Shown here: piece by piece, positions 34,098 to 42,627 of the stretch | How the letters are laid out: the number at the start of each line of letters is the position of its first letter | Position numbering within the stretch: position 1 is the first letter of the stretch | DNA from: Actinacidiphila yanglinensis | GTDB taxonomy: Bacteria > Actinomycetota > Actinomycetes > Streptomycetales > Streptomycetaceae | NCBI RefSeq assembly: GCF_900107965.1 | Contig: NZ_FNVU01000003.1 | Location: forward strand, 1-64,000 | Length of the DNA stretch: 64,000 nucleotides | Direction: 5' to 3' | Notes under the pieces: model-generated | Seen by the model: only the letters and a program-made list of their open reading frames with translations | What the model was told of the DNA's origin: nothing | Databases searched by the model: none | Made by a program: the position numbers and the translations under genes

Positions 34098-35534
34098 GTG
34101 CGCTCACGACTGCTCCCGCTGCTCATCGTGCTGATGGCCGGCGTCCTGCTCGCGCTCGGGTTCCCGCTGGCGGCCAGCCAGGCGGCCGCCCAGCAGCAGC
34201 GCGTGGTGGTGGACCGGATCGACGACACCACCCGGTTCGCGGCGCTGGCACAGTTCGTGACCGCCCGCGACGAGGACTCCCTGGTCGACCCGGACGACGA
34301 CGAGCGCCTGCACACCCTGGTGACCGAACTCGACCGCTACGAGCAGCTCTACGGCATCAGGGCCGGGGTCTTCTACCGGGACCGCACATCGATGGCCGCG
34401 GCGCCGCGCAACTGGCGCGTCCCGTCCAGCGGGGAGCTGTACGACTCGTACGACGCGGCGCTCCTGGGCCGGCGTGCCCACGATCCGGAGCAGGTGTGGC
34501 CGTGGCAGCACCGCATGCTCGCCATCGCCTCACCGATCGTGCGGGACGGCGACGTGGTCGCGGTGGTCGTCACCGACTCCCCGACCGGGGCGCTGCGTTC
34601 GCGCATCCTGCACGGCTGGCTGCTGCTGGCGGCCGGTGAACTCGCCGCGATGGCCATCGCGGTGCTGCTCGCGGTGCGGCTGACCGCGTGGGTGCTGCTG
34701 CCGGTCGCGACCCTGGACCGGGTCACCCACGACATCGCGACCGGCAGGATGAAGTCCCGCGTGGGGGCTTCCGGCGGCCCACCGGAACTTCTGCGCCTGG
34801 TCCGGTCGTTCAACGAGATGGCGGACAACGTCGAAGCAGTGCTGGACCAGCAGCGGGCCTTCGTCGCCGACGCCTCCCACCAGTTGCGCAATCCGCTGTC
34901 CGCGCTGCTGCTGCGGATCGAGTTGCTCGGACTCGAGCTGCCCGACGGCCATACCGAGGCCGAATCCGTGAAGGAGGAGGGCCACCGGCTCGCCCAGGTG
35001 CTCGACGACCTCCTCGGCCTCGCGGTTGCCGAGAGCTCCGGCAGTCAGCTGGCCGCCGTCGACATCGCGGAGCTGACGCGGATCCGCGTCGAGGCGTGGC
35101 GACCCGTCGCGGACCGGCAGGGCGTCGCCGTGCGCTTCAGCGCGCCCGGATACGCCGAGGTGACGGGCTGGGCGGACAGGGTCGCCCTGTCCAGCGCCCT
35201 GGACGCGGTGATCGACAACGCGATCAAGTTCACGCCCGAGGACAGCGCGGTCTCGATCCGGGTCACGTCCGAGGACGAGCAGGCGGCGATCGTGGTGGCC
35301 GACCGGGGCCCCGGTCTGAGCGACGACGAACTCGCCCGGGTCGGCGACCGCTTCTGGCGCAGCGCCCGCCACCAGAACGTCCGGGGTTCGGGGCTGGGCC
35401 TGTCCATCGCCCGCGCCCTGCTCAGCCAGGGCGGCGGCGGCATCCGCTTCGGCCGCCGCGAGCCGCACGGCCTCGAAGTGCGGCTCACGGTGCCGAGTAC
35501 GGAGCAGGTGCTCTCGCAGCGGCGTGCCGACTGA
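34098..35534 (+). CDS. Membrane sensor histidine kinase
   Basis: 478 residues. A membrane helix at about 5-25, an extracellular domain (about 30-165), a second helix (about 172-200), a HAMP-like linker, HisKA with phospho-acceptor H261 in ADASHQLRNPLSALLLR, and HATPase with N (DNAIKFTPE), G1 (DRGPGL) and G2 (GSGLGLSIARALL) motifs. It phosphorylates the regulator just upstream. Downstream and convergent is a TAXI-type binding protein gene, 36 bases away, which may share the same stimulus; this is inferred from position only. Confidence 0.94.
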   Translation: MRSRLLPLLIVLMAGVLLALGFPLAASQAAAQQQRVVVDRIDDTTRFAALAQFVTARDEDSLVDPDDDERLHTLVTELDRYEQLYGIRAGVFYRDRTSMAAAPRNWRVPSSGELYDSYDAALLGRRAHDPEQVWPWQHRMLAIASPIVRDGDVVAVVVTDSPTGALRSRILHGWLLLAAGELAAMAIAVLLAVRLTAWVLLPVATLDRVTHDIATGRMKSRVGASGGPPELLRLVRSFNEMADNVEAVLDQQRAFVADASHQLRNPLSALLLRIELLGLELPDGHTEAESVKEEGHRLAQVLDDLLGLAVAESSGSQLAAVDIAELTRIRVEAWRPVADRQGVAVRFSAPGYAEVTGWADRVALSSALDAVIDNAIKFTPEDSAVSIRVTSEDEQAAIVVADRGPGLSDDELARVGDRFWRSARHQNVRGSGLGLSIARALLSQGGGGIRFGRREPHGLEVRLTVPSTEQVLSQRRAD

Positions 35535-35570
35535 GCAGGCGGCGCGGGCGGGCCGCATTCCGGCCGCGAG

Positions 35571-36569
35571 TTACGGCTTCACCGACCGGTAGTAGCGCTC
35601 CGCGCCGACGTGCAAGGGCAGCGGATCGGTGAACACGGCGGTGCGCAGGTCGACGAGTTGGGCCGCGTGCACCACGTTGCCGATCGAGTCGCGGCTGTCG
35701 ATCACTGCCTTGGTCAGCCGCTGCACCAGGCCGGCGTTGGCGTGATCGGTCGTGACCAGCAGGTTCGCCACGGCGATCGTCGCGATGGACTGGTTGCCCT
35801 GTACGTTCGGGTAGGCGTCGGGGGGCATCATCGCCTGCCGGTAGTACTGCATCTGCGGCCCCATGGCGTGCAGCTTGGCCACCAGGTCGCCGAGTTGGAC
35901 CAGCCGGATGCGGTCGGTCGGGGACGCCATGGCGCTCACCGCCGCGGTCGGCAGCCCACCGGACCAGAAGAACGCGTCGAGCTTCCCGCTGAGCAGCATC
36001 GACGGGGCCTGGTCGATGCCGACCGGCACCGCCGTGATGTCCTTGTCGATGTCGAGGCCCGCCGCCGTCAGCAGCCTGCGGGTGATCAGGTTGACGCCCG
36101 ATCCGGCCTGGCCGACCCCCACCCGGAGGCCGCGCAGGTCCCGGGCCGACTGCACCTTGGAGTCGTGCGGCACCACCAGCTGCATGTAGTCGTCGTAGAG
36201 CCGCGCACAGGCCCGCAGGTGGTCCTTCCCGGGGCCGTTGTAGGTCGCGACCGCGTCGGCCGCCGCGATCGTGAAGTCGGCCTGCCCGTTCACGACCTCC
36301 TCGATGTTCTCGACGGAGCCCTCGGTGCGCTCCAGGTTGACCTTCACGCCCGGAAGCGCCGTGCGCAGGTCCTTCTTGAGCAGCACGCCGTACTTCTCGT
36401 AGACCCCGCTCTGCACCCCCGTGGCCAGCGATATCGGCCCCTTCGGGTACGACGGGCCGCTCGACGGCAGCAGCCACCACAGCAGCAGCGCCAGCGCGGA
36501 CGCGGCGGCCAGGACCACCTGGAACGCACGCCGGGTGCCGAGCCGGCTGCCGAGGTGACTGAGGTCCAT
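35571..36569 (-). CDS. TAXI family solute-binding protein (TRAP-type), membrane-anchored
   Basis: 332 residues. One N-terminal hydrophobic segment (about 16-36, [19 protein letters not shown]) with no clear cleavage or lipobox site, then the TAXI binding fold ([65 protein letters not shown]). TAXI proteins deliver carboxylates such as glutamate to TRAP permeases. No TRAP permease gene is nearby, and the protein seems tethered. Together with the two-component system next door this suggests a sensing role. ATG 36569 is chosen at the start of the basic N-terminus; the much longer open frame upstream is antisense to miaB. Confidence 0.9.
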   Translation of the reverse strand: MDLSHLGSRLGTRRAFQVVLAAASALALLLWWLLPSSGPSYPKGPISLATGVQSGVYEKYGVLLKKDLRTALPGVKVNLERTEGSVENIEEVVNGQADFTIAAADAVATYNGPGKDHLRACARLYDDYMQLVVPHDSKVQSARDLRGLRVGVGQAGSGVNLITRRLLTAAGLDIDKDITAVPVGIDQAPSMLLSGKLDAFFWSGGLPTAAVSAMASPTDRIRLVQLGDLVAKLHAMGPQMQYYRQAMMPPDAYPNVQGNQSIATIAVANLLVTTDHANAGLVQRLTKAVIDSRDSIGNVVHAAQLVDLRTAVFTDPLPLHVGAERYYRSVKP

Positions 36570-36716
36570 GCCCCGCGATCCTGCCAGCCCCGTCGCCGGG
36601 AAGGAAGGCGCGGCCGGGACCCGCCGGCCCGCCGGGCCCCACCCGTCTCCGCGGCGGACCGGCCGCCGGGACGGAACCGGCGGGAAACCGGATTCGGGTA
36701 TGCCGCAGGCACCGCC

Positions 36717-36722
36717 TACTCT
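36717..36722 (+). promoter_or_regulatory. -10 box for a probably leaderless miaB mRNA
   Basis: TACTCT ends 6 bases before the miaB ATG at 36729, with no ribosome site between. Transcription should begin at or within a base or two of the start codon. Confidence 0.5.
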
Positions 36723-36728
36723 GGGTGC

Positions 36729-38231
36729 ATGACCGCGCAGGACACCGCTCTCCAGCGAAGCTACGAGATCCGCACCCATGGGTGCCAGATGAACGTTCAC
36801 GACTCCGAGCGCCTGGCCGGCCTCCTGGAGGACGCGGGGTACGTCCGGGCGCCCGAGGGCTCCGACGGCGCGGACGTCGTGGTCTTCAACACCTGCGCGG
36901 TGCGCGAGAACGCCGACAACCGTCTGTACGGCAACCTCGGCCAGCTCGTGCCGAAGAAGGCCGCCCGCCCGGGGATGCAGATCGCGGTCGGCGGCTGCCT
37001 GGCGCAGAAGGACCGCGACACCATCGTCAAGCGCGCGCCGTGGGTGGACGTCGTCTTCGGCACCCACAACATCGGTCAGCTGCCGGTGCTGCTGGAGCGG
37101 GCCAGGATCGCCGACGAGGCGCAGGTCGAGATCGTCGAGTCGCTGGAGACCTTCCCCTCGACGCTGCCTTCGCGCCGGGAGTCGGCGTACGCGGCCTGGG
37201 TCGCGATCTCCGTGGGCTGCAACAACACCTGCACGTTCTGCATCGTGCCGGCGCTGCGCGGCAAGGAGAAGGACCGGCGGCCGGGCGACGTACTCGCCGA
37301 GGTCGAAGCGCTGGTCGCCGAGGGCGTCGTCGAGGTGACCCTGCTCGGGCAGAACGTCAACGCGTACGGCTCCGACATCGGCGACCGTGAGGCGTTCGGC
37401 AAGCTGCTGCGCGCCACCGGAGGGGTCGACGGGCTGGAGCGCGTGCGCTTCACCTCCCCGCACCCGCGCGACTTCACCGACGACGTGATCGCGGCCATGG
37501 CCGAGACGCCGAACGTCATGCACCAGCTCCACATGCCGCTCCAGTCGGGCTCCGACCGGGTGCTGAAGGAGATGCGCCGTTCGTACCGCCAGGACCGCTA
37601 CCTCGGCATCATCGAGAAGGTGCGCGCCGCGATGCCGGACGCCGCCATCACCACCGACATCATCGTGGGCTTCCCCGGCGAGACCGACGAGGACTTCGAG
37701 CAGACCCTGCACGTGGTGCGCGAGGCGCGCTTCGCCCAGGCGTTCACCTTCCAGTACAGCAAGCGGCCCGGCACCCCGGCGGCCGAGATGGACGGACAGA
37801 TCCCCAAGGAGGTCGTGCAGCAGCGCTACGAGCGGCTGGTCGCGCTCCAGGAGGAGATCTCCTGGGAGGAGAACAAGAAGCAGGTCGGCCGCACCCTGGA
37901 AGTCCTGGTGGCGGAAGGCGAGGGCCGCAAGGACGACGCCACGCGGCGGCTGTCGGGCCGCGCCCCGGACAACCGGCTCGTGCACTTCGCCCGGCCGGAC
38001 CAGGAGATCAGGCCCGGCGACATGGCGACGGTCGAGATCACCTACGGCGCCCCGCACCACCTGCTCGCCGAGCGGCCTCCGCTGGCTGTGCGCCGCACCC
38101 GCGCGGGCGACGCCTGGGAACGGCGGCAGGGCGCTGCCGCTGCCAAGCCGGTCGGTGTGATGCTCGGTCTGCCGACGATCGGCGCTCCGGCGTCGGAGCC
38201 GGTGCCGACGGGCGGTTGCGCGCTCGGCTGA
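36729..38231 (+). CDS. miaB: tRNA-2-methylthio-N6-dimethylallyladenosine synthase MiaB
   Basis: 500 residues. UPF0004 domain with [22 protein letters not shown] and GGCLAQ (three Cys), radical SAM domain with CNNTCTFC at about 164-171, and a TRAM domain (about 385-450), followed by a short tail. It methylthiolates position 2 of i6A37 in tRNAs reading UNN codons, after MiaA adds the dimethylallyl group; miaA lies 1.5 kb downstream. It is one of two paralogous methylthiotransferases in the window, the other being rimO. Confidence 0.96.
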   Translation: MTAQDTALQRSYEIRTHGCQMNVHDSERLAGLLEDAGYVRAPEGSDGADVVVFNTCAVRENADNRLYGNLGQLVPKKAARPGMQIAVGGCLAQKDRDTIVKRAPWVDVVFGTHNIGQLPVLLERARIADEAQVEIVESLETFPSTLPSRRESAYAAWVAISVGCNNTCTFCIVPALRGKEKDRRPGDVLAEVEALVAEGVVEVTLLGQNVNAYGSDIGDREAFGKLLRATGGVDGLERVRFTSPHPRDFTDDVIAAMAETPNVMHQLHMPLQSGSDRVLKEMRRSYRQDRYLGIIEKVRAAMPDAAITTDIIVGFPGETDEDFEQTLHVVREARFAQAFTFQYSKRPGTPAAEMDGQIPKEVVQQRYERLVALQEEISWEENKKQVGRTLEVLVAEGEGRKDDATRRLSGRAPDNRLVHFARPDQEIRPGDMATVEITYGAPHHLLAERPPLAVRRTRAGDAWERRQGAAAAKPVGVMLGLPTIGAPASEPVPTGGCALG

Positions 38232-38359
38232 TGCGCGAGCGCGCGGGTGCGCACGGCCACGGCCGGTCACCTTCGTCGCCCGATGCGACCGGGTCCGACC
38301 GGCCGGCTCAGCCGTTCGTGGCCCGCCGCCGGTGCCCGCGTCGTCCGCGTCCCGCCCGG

Positions 38360-38365
38360 TAGGGT
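38360..38365 (+). promoter_or_regulatory. -10 box for a probably leaderless LigB-like mRNA
   Basis: TAGGGT ends 7 bases before the ATG at 38373, without a ribosome site between. This fits a leaderless transcript. Confidence 0.5.
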
Positions 38366-38372
38366 TCCGATC

Positions 38373-39095
38373 ATGCTGGTCGCCGCTGCCGTCTGTCCCT
38401 GCCCTCCGCTGCTCGTACCCGCGGTCGCGGCTGGTGCCGCATCCGAGTTGGACACGCTGCGCGCGGCCTGCGCCGACGCGGTGGGGGTGCTGGCCGCGGC
38501 CCGGCCCGAACGGCTCGTGGCGGTCGGGCCGGCGCCTCAACAAGGGCTCGGAGCCTTCCCCCAGGGTGCCGCCGGCTCGTTCCGCTCCTACGGCGTCGCC
38601 CTCGACGTCACCCTGGGCGCGCCGCCGGAGAGCGGTGCGCCGGCTCCGACCACTGCCGTTGCCCTGCCGTCCTCGCTGGCTGTCGCCGGCTGGCTGCTGA
38701 GGGGGTGGCGGGACGCACCCGTCGAAGGGCTCGGCGTGGCCGCGCAGTTGGAACAGGAGCGGTGCGCGGCGGCCGGCCGCGCCCTCGCCGACTCCGCGTC
38801 GAGGGTGGCGCTGCTGGTCATGGGTGACGGCAGCACCTGTCGCACGGTCAAGGCGCCCGGCTATCTGGACGAGCGGGCGGAGCCCTTCGACGCGTTGGTC
38901 GCCGCCGCCCTCGGTGCGGCCGATACCGCGGCGCTTGCTGCTCTCGACCAGGATCTCGCCCAAGCGCTCCAAGCGGCCGGCCGCGCACCGTGGCAGGTGC
39001 TGGCGGGGGCGGCGCACGGGGGAGGACTGGCGGGGGAGTTGCTGTACGACGCCGCGCCGTACGGCGTCGGGTACTTCGTCGCGACCTGGACGTAG
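38373..39095 (+). CDS. LigB-like (class III extradiol dioxygenase-like) protein
   Basis: 240 residues. It begins MLVAAAVCPCPPLLVPAVA and ends ...AAHGGGLAGELLYDAAPYGVGYFVATW, a pattern of the actinobacterial family annotated as class III extradiol dioxygenase-like proteins that sits between miaB and miaA. In true LigB enzymes two His and a Glu bind iron; here the N-terminal PHPP-type His is replaced by PCPP, so catalysis is doubtful. The function is unknown. The fixed place between two tRNA modification genes hints at a housekeeping role. Confidence 0.8.
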   Translation: MLVAAAVCPCPPLLVPAVAAGAASELDTLRAACADAVGVLAAARPERLVAVGPAPQQGLGAFPQGAAGSFRSYGVALDVTLGAPPESGAPAPTTAVALPSSLAVAGWLLRGWRDAPVEGLGVAAQLEQERCAAAGRALADSASRVALLVMGDGSTCRTVKAPGYLDERAEPFDALVAAALGAADTAALAALDQDLAQALQAAGRAPWQVLAGAAHGGGLAGELLYDAAPYGVGYFVATWT

Positions 39096-39257
39096 CGGAC
39101 AGCCGGCGCCCGTGGCGTGGTGCGCGGGCTGGATGTGGACTGACCGCGGATGGTGGAGGTCCGCGGCCGTCCGGCATGAGGGCGCGCGCGTGGTGCTCGC
39201 ACGCGCCGGTCCTGACCACGGGTGGTGCCCGAGGTCAGGACTCGCATGTGTGGGTGC

Positions 39258-39482
39258 TCAGTTGGCGTCGCGGCCCTTGTCGCCGTAGTCCTGCACGGCG
39301 TCCTTGGCCTTGTCCACGCCGGAGTCGATCTGGCCGCTGTACTTGCCGCCGGTCTTCGAGTCCGCGGCGTGGCCCGCCTTGTCGAGGCCCTGGTCGATCT
39401 TGTCGCCATGCTGACCGGCGAGTTGTCCCGCCTTGCTCTTCGACATGCCGAGCTTGTCCTTGAGCGTGTCCATGAAGCTCAT
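39258..39482 (-). CDS. MT0933-like antitoxin family protein
   Basis: 74 residues. Repeated KxGQxAGQHGDKIDQGLDKAG-type segments and KTGGKYSGQIDSGVDKAKDAV match the MT0933/Rv0909 antitoxin family, which is highly charged and likely partly disordered. In Mycobacterium the partner toxin is Rv0910; no such gene is adjacent here, so a stress or general role rather than a toxin-antitoxin role is quite possible. ATG 39482 is preferred because GGGAAGG lies about seven bases upstream. Confidence 0.85.
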   Translation of the reverse strand: MSFMDTLKDKLGMSKSKAGQLAGQHGDKIDQGLDKAGHAADSKTGGKYSGQIDSGVDKAKDAVQDYGDKGRDAN

Positions 39483-39733
39483 CTGGCACCTTCCCTGGGG
39501 TTCCCCCTCGATGTGACGGCCAGGGGATGACCGGGGCGCACCCACACCCGCCGTGAGCAGGTGAAAAAGCACACCAAAGGGCACATATCGCCCTTCACTC
39601 CTCGACCATACTCGCGCCCCGGACATTTCGCGTCGCCAGCCGGCGCGGCCTGTGGACAGCCGGCGCGGGGGGCCCTGGGCCTGCGATCATCACTCGATCG
39701 GTAGGGAACGGCGGAGTTTGGGAGACTTGCAGG

Positions 39734-40666
39734 GTGAACAAGCGCGTGATCGCCGTCGTCGGGCCCACCGCGGCCGGGAAGTCCGACCTGGGCGTCGCCC
39801 TGGCGCAGGAGCTGGGCGGTGAGGTGATCAACGCCGACTCGATGCAGCTCTACCGCGGCATGGACATCGGCACCGCCAAACTCACCGACGAGGAGCGGCG
39901 CGGTGTCCCGCATCATCTGCTCGACATCTGGGACGTGACCGAGGCCGCCAACGTCGCCGCCTATCAGAGCCTTGCCCGCGCGGAGATCGACCGGCTGCAC
40001 GCGGCGGGCCGGGTGCCGATCCTGGTCGGCGGTTCCGGGCTGTACGTCCGCGCGGCCATCGACGACCTCCGGTTCCCTGGTACCGACGCCGCCGTGCGCG
40101 CCCGCCTCGAGGCCGAACTCGACATGCGTGGCCCGGGCGCCCTTCACGCCCGCCTGGCCGCCGTGGACGCCGAGGCGGCCCGCGCGATCCTGCCGAGCAA
40201 CGGCCGCCGGATCGTACGCGCCCTGGAGGTGGTGGAGATCACCGGCCAGCCCTTCACGGCGAACCTGCCCGGTCACGAATCCGTCTACGACACCGTGCAG
40301 ATCGGCGTCACCGTCCCCCGGCCGGAGCTCGACGAGCGCATCGCCGCGCGCGTCGAACGGATGTGGGAGGCCGGACTGGTCGGGGAGGTCCGCGCCCTGG
40401 AGGCGCAGGGCCTGCGCGAGGGGCGTACGGCCTCACGCGCCCTGGGCTACCAGCAGGTCCTCGCGTGGTTCGCCGGCGACTGCACCGAGGACCAGGCGCG
40501 CGCGGAGACCGTACGCGCCACGAAACGCTTCGCCCGGCGCCAGGAATCGTGGTTCCGGCGCGACCCGCGAGTGAACTGGCTCACCGCCCGCGGAACGGAA
40601 CTCGCCCAGCAGGCGCTGGCGTTGGCGAAGGAAGCTCCAAGAAGCGGTCACAGCCTGATCACGTGA
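39734..40666 (+). CDS. miaA: tRNA dimethylallyltransferase MiaA
   Basis: 310 residues, the usual length. P-loop VGPTAAGKSDLG at about 9-17, the DSMQLYRGMDIGTAK segment with the catalytic Asp, GGSGLY, and RRIVRALEV. It transfers dimethylallyl from DMAPP to A37 of tRNAs, the step before MiaB. Start GTG 39734; a GAGACT box ends 6 bases upstream and GGGAG ends about 10 bases upstream, so the mode of initiation is not clear. Confidence 0.96.
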   Translation: MNKRVIAVVGPTAAGKSDLGVALAQELGGEVINADSMQLYRGMDIGTAKLTDEERRGVPHHLLDIWDVTEAANVAAYQSLARAEIDRLHAAGRVPILVGGSGLYVRAAIDDLRFPGTDAAVRARLEAELDMRGPGALHARLAAVDAEAARAILPSNGRRIVRALEVVEITGQPFTANLPGHESVYDTVQIGVTVPRPELDERIAARVERMWEAGLVGEVRALEAQGLREGRTASRALGYQQVLAWFAGDCTEDQARAETVRATKRFARRQESWFRRDPRVNWLTARGTELAQQALALAKEAPRSGHSLIT

Positions 40667-40762
40667 TGGCATCGGGACGCCTCGGTGTCCCGGAGCGGCC
40701 ACGCGACCGTGTCATCATCGTGCTTCGAGCTACTGTGTCGACATACTGGAGGGCGCGTGGCG

Positions 40763-41413
40763 ATGGCAGCCGGCCCGCGCGACACCCCACACGGACGCGA
40801 CACATCGACGGACTCCAACCACTTCGCGGGTGACCCGAAGCGGAATCACCACCGAGGTCAGGTGCCGGAGTCCCGTCCGCCGCTGGAGTCCCTGGACGCG
40901 CCGAACTCCCCGAGCCCTTCCCACGATCCGGTGGACCCGCTCGATCCTCTGGGAACGCTCGAACCGCTCGACGGGCTGGAGAGCCTGGACCAACTGGATC
41001 GGCTGGAACCGCTCGGTGTCCTGGACGACCTCGACCCCCTCGAGTCCGCCGCGCTCCTCCCCGCCATCGAGGACGGCGAGTCGTTCGGAGAGCTGCGGCC
41101 CCAGCGACGGCTCCGGATCTGGCAGATCGCACCGATCATCGCGCTGGCGGTCGGCGGCTCGCTGATGTTCGCCTTCCCGCTCGCCTTCGAGTCCGGTGAC
41201 ACCGGGCCGGTCGTCGCGATGCTCGGCCTGCTGCTGTGCTGCTGCGCGGCCGGCTGGGGGCTGGCCGCTGCCCGGCGGATCGGCCAGACCTGGCCCGGAC
41301 TGCCCGCGCGGGGCTCCGGCGGCCGCGCCGACTGGCGTTACGTCGCCGGCTACACCGCGCTGACCGTGGTGCTCGCCCTGCTCGCCGTCTGGCGCGTGGC
41401 CCGGCTGCGCTGA
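40763..41413 (+). CDS. Membrane protein with acidic Leu-repeat N-terminus, unknown
   Basis: 216 residues, family not recognised. The N-terminal 100 residues are hydrophilic and include about 40 residues built from L-(D/E)-x units (LDPLGTLEPLDGLESLDQLD followed by RLEPLGVLDDLDPLE), then three hydrophobic segments (about 121-143, 150-170, 192-210). ATG 40763 is chosen because GGAGGG at 40748-40753 is nine bases upstream; GTG 40757 is too close. It lies between miaA and dapF, a position I believe is conserved in streptomycetes. Confidence 0.7.
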   Translation: MAAGPRDTPHGRDTSTDSNHFAGDPKRNHHRGQVPESRPPLESLDAPNSPSPSHDPVDPLDPLGTLEPLDGLESLDQLDRLEPLGVLDDLDPLESAALLPAIEDGESFGELRPQRRLRIWQIAPIIALAVGGSLMFAFPLAFESGDTGPVVAMLGLLLCCCAAGWGLAAARRIGQTWPGLPARGSGGRADWRYVAGYTALTVVLALLAVWRVARLR

Positions 41414-41474
41414 GCACTCCCTGCCCAGGTCAGCGCCCTGCTGGCGCCGGCCGGTGCACTGGCGGCCGACCGCG

Positions 41475-41480
41475 TACGAT
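41475..41480 (+). promoter_or_regulatory. -10 box for a probably leaderless dapF mRNA
   Basis: TACGAT ends exactly 7 bases before the dapF GTG at 41488 and no ribosome site lies between. It is one of the clearest leaderless arrangements in the window. Confidence 0.55.
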
Positions 41481-41487
41481 CAAACCT

Positions 41488-42393
41488 GTGACTGCTGCGC
41501 GCTCCGCCGACGCCCCCTTCGCCTTCCTCAAGGGACACGGCACCGAGAACGACTTCGTGATCGTCCCCGACCCGGACGGTGTGCTCGACGTGTCCGCGGC
41601 CGATGTGGCGCGCTTGTGCGACCGGCGGGCGGGGATCGGCGCCGACGGCCTGCTCCGGGTCGTGCGCTCCGCCGCCCACCCGGAGGCTGCCGCGCTCGCC
41701 TCCGAGGCCGAGTGGTTCATGGACTACCGCAACAGTGACGGCAGCATCGCCGAGATGTGCGGCAACGGCGTGCGTGTCTTCGCCCGGTACCTGCAGCGGG
41801 CCGGTCTCGTCGGTGCCGGGGACCTCGACATCGCCACCCGCGCGGGGGTACGGCACGCGCACATCGGCAAGGACGGTGTGGACGGCACGGAAGGCGAGAT
41901 CACCGTCACGATGGGACCCGCCGAACTGCCCGGTGGTGAGGTCAGTGTCGGAGTCGACGGCCAGACCTGGCCCGCGGTGCACGTCAGCATGGGCAACCCG
42001 CACGCCGTCGCCTTCGTCGACGACCTGGACGACGCGGGGGAGCTGCTGCGCGCCCCCGCCGTCAGCCCGGCCGGGGCCTACCCGAACGGCACCAACGTCG
42101 AGTTCGTGGTGGACCGCGGTCCGGCCCACGTGGCCATGCGCGTGCACGAACGAGGCTCGGGCGAGACCCGCTCCTGCGGCACCGGAGCCTGCGCGGTGAT
42201 GGTCGCCGCCGCGCGAAGGGACGGTCTGAACCCCGCGCGCACCGGGCAGCCGGTCACCTACACCGTCGACGTGCCCGGCGGCCGACTGGTCGTCACGGAG
42301 CGTGCCGACGGTGAGATCGAGATGACCGGCCCGGCCGTCATCCTCGCCGAAGGCACCATCGACCCCAGCTGGCTCGCAGCCCCCTCGCACTGA
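41488..42393 (+). CDS. dapF: Diaminopimelate epimerase DapF
   Basis: 301 residues. The two catalytic Cys are in MCGNGVRVF (about 92) and SCGTGACAV (about 231). It converts LL- to meso-diaminopimelate for lysine. Streptomyces peptidoglycan contains the LL form, so the meso product serves mainly lysine synthesis. A short extra N-terminus (MTAARSADAP) precedes the FLKGHGTENDFV start of the family. Confidence 0.96.
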   Translation: MTAARSADAPFAFLKGHGTENDFVIVPDPDGVLDVSAADVARLCDRRAGIGADGLLRVVRSAAHPEAAALASEAEWFMDYRNSDGSIAEMCGNGVRVFARYLQRAGLVGAGDLDIATRAGVRHAHIGKDGVDGTEGEITVTMGPAELPGGEVSVGVDGQTWPAVHVSMGNPHAVAFVDDLDDAGELLRAPAVSPAGAYPNGTNVEFVVDRGPAHVAMRVHERGSGETRSCGTGACAVMVAAARRDGLNPARTGQPVTYTVDVPGGRLVVTERADGEIEMTGPAVILAEGTIDPSWLAAPSH

Positions 42394-42627
42394 CCCGGGC
42401 CCGACCCGCGATCCCCACGTGCCACGGCCACCGCGCCCGTCGCACCGCCAGAACCGGACGTATCAGGTCACCGCACCCGTACGCCTTCCCTCGAACGGGT
42501 GATGGGGATCACTCTCGGCGAGAGCGCCGCAGCCGCACGTGGTGGGCTCGGTAGCATCAATCACCGGCGCGGCCCCACGGGGGCGTGGTGAACCACCGCA
42601 GCCGGTCCACGCTGCCGGGAGGCCCCG

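Noticed and set aside
36570..39017. Upstream extension of the TAXI gene frame to 1148 codons
   Set aside because: The extra part is antisense to miaB and a LigB-like gene; family homology starts only at the 36569 ATG.
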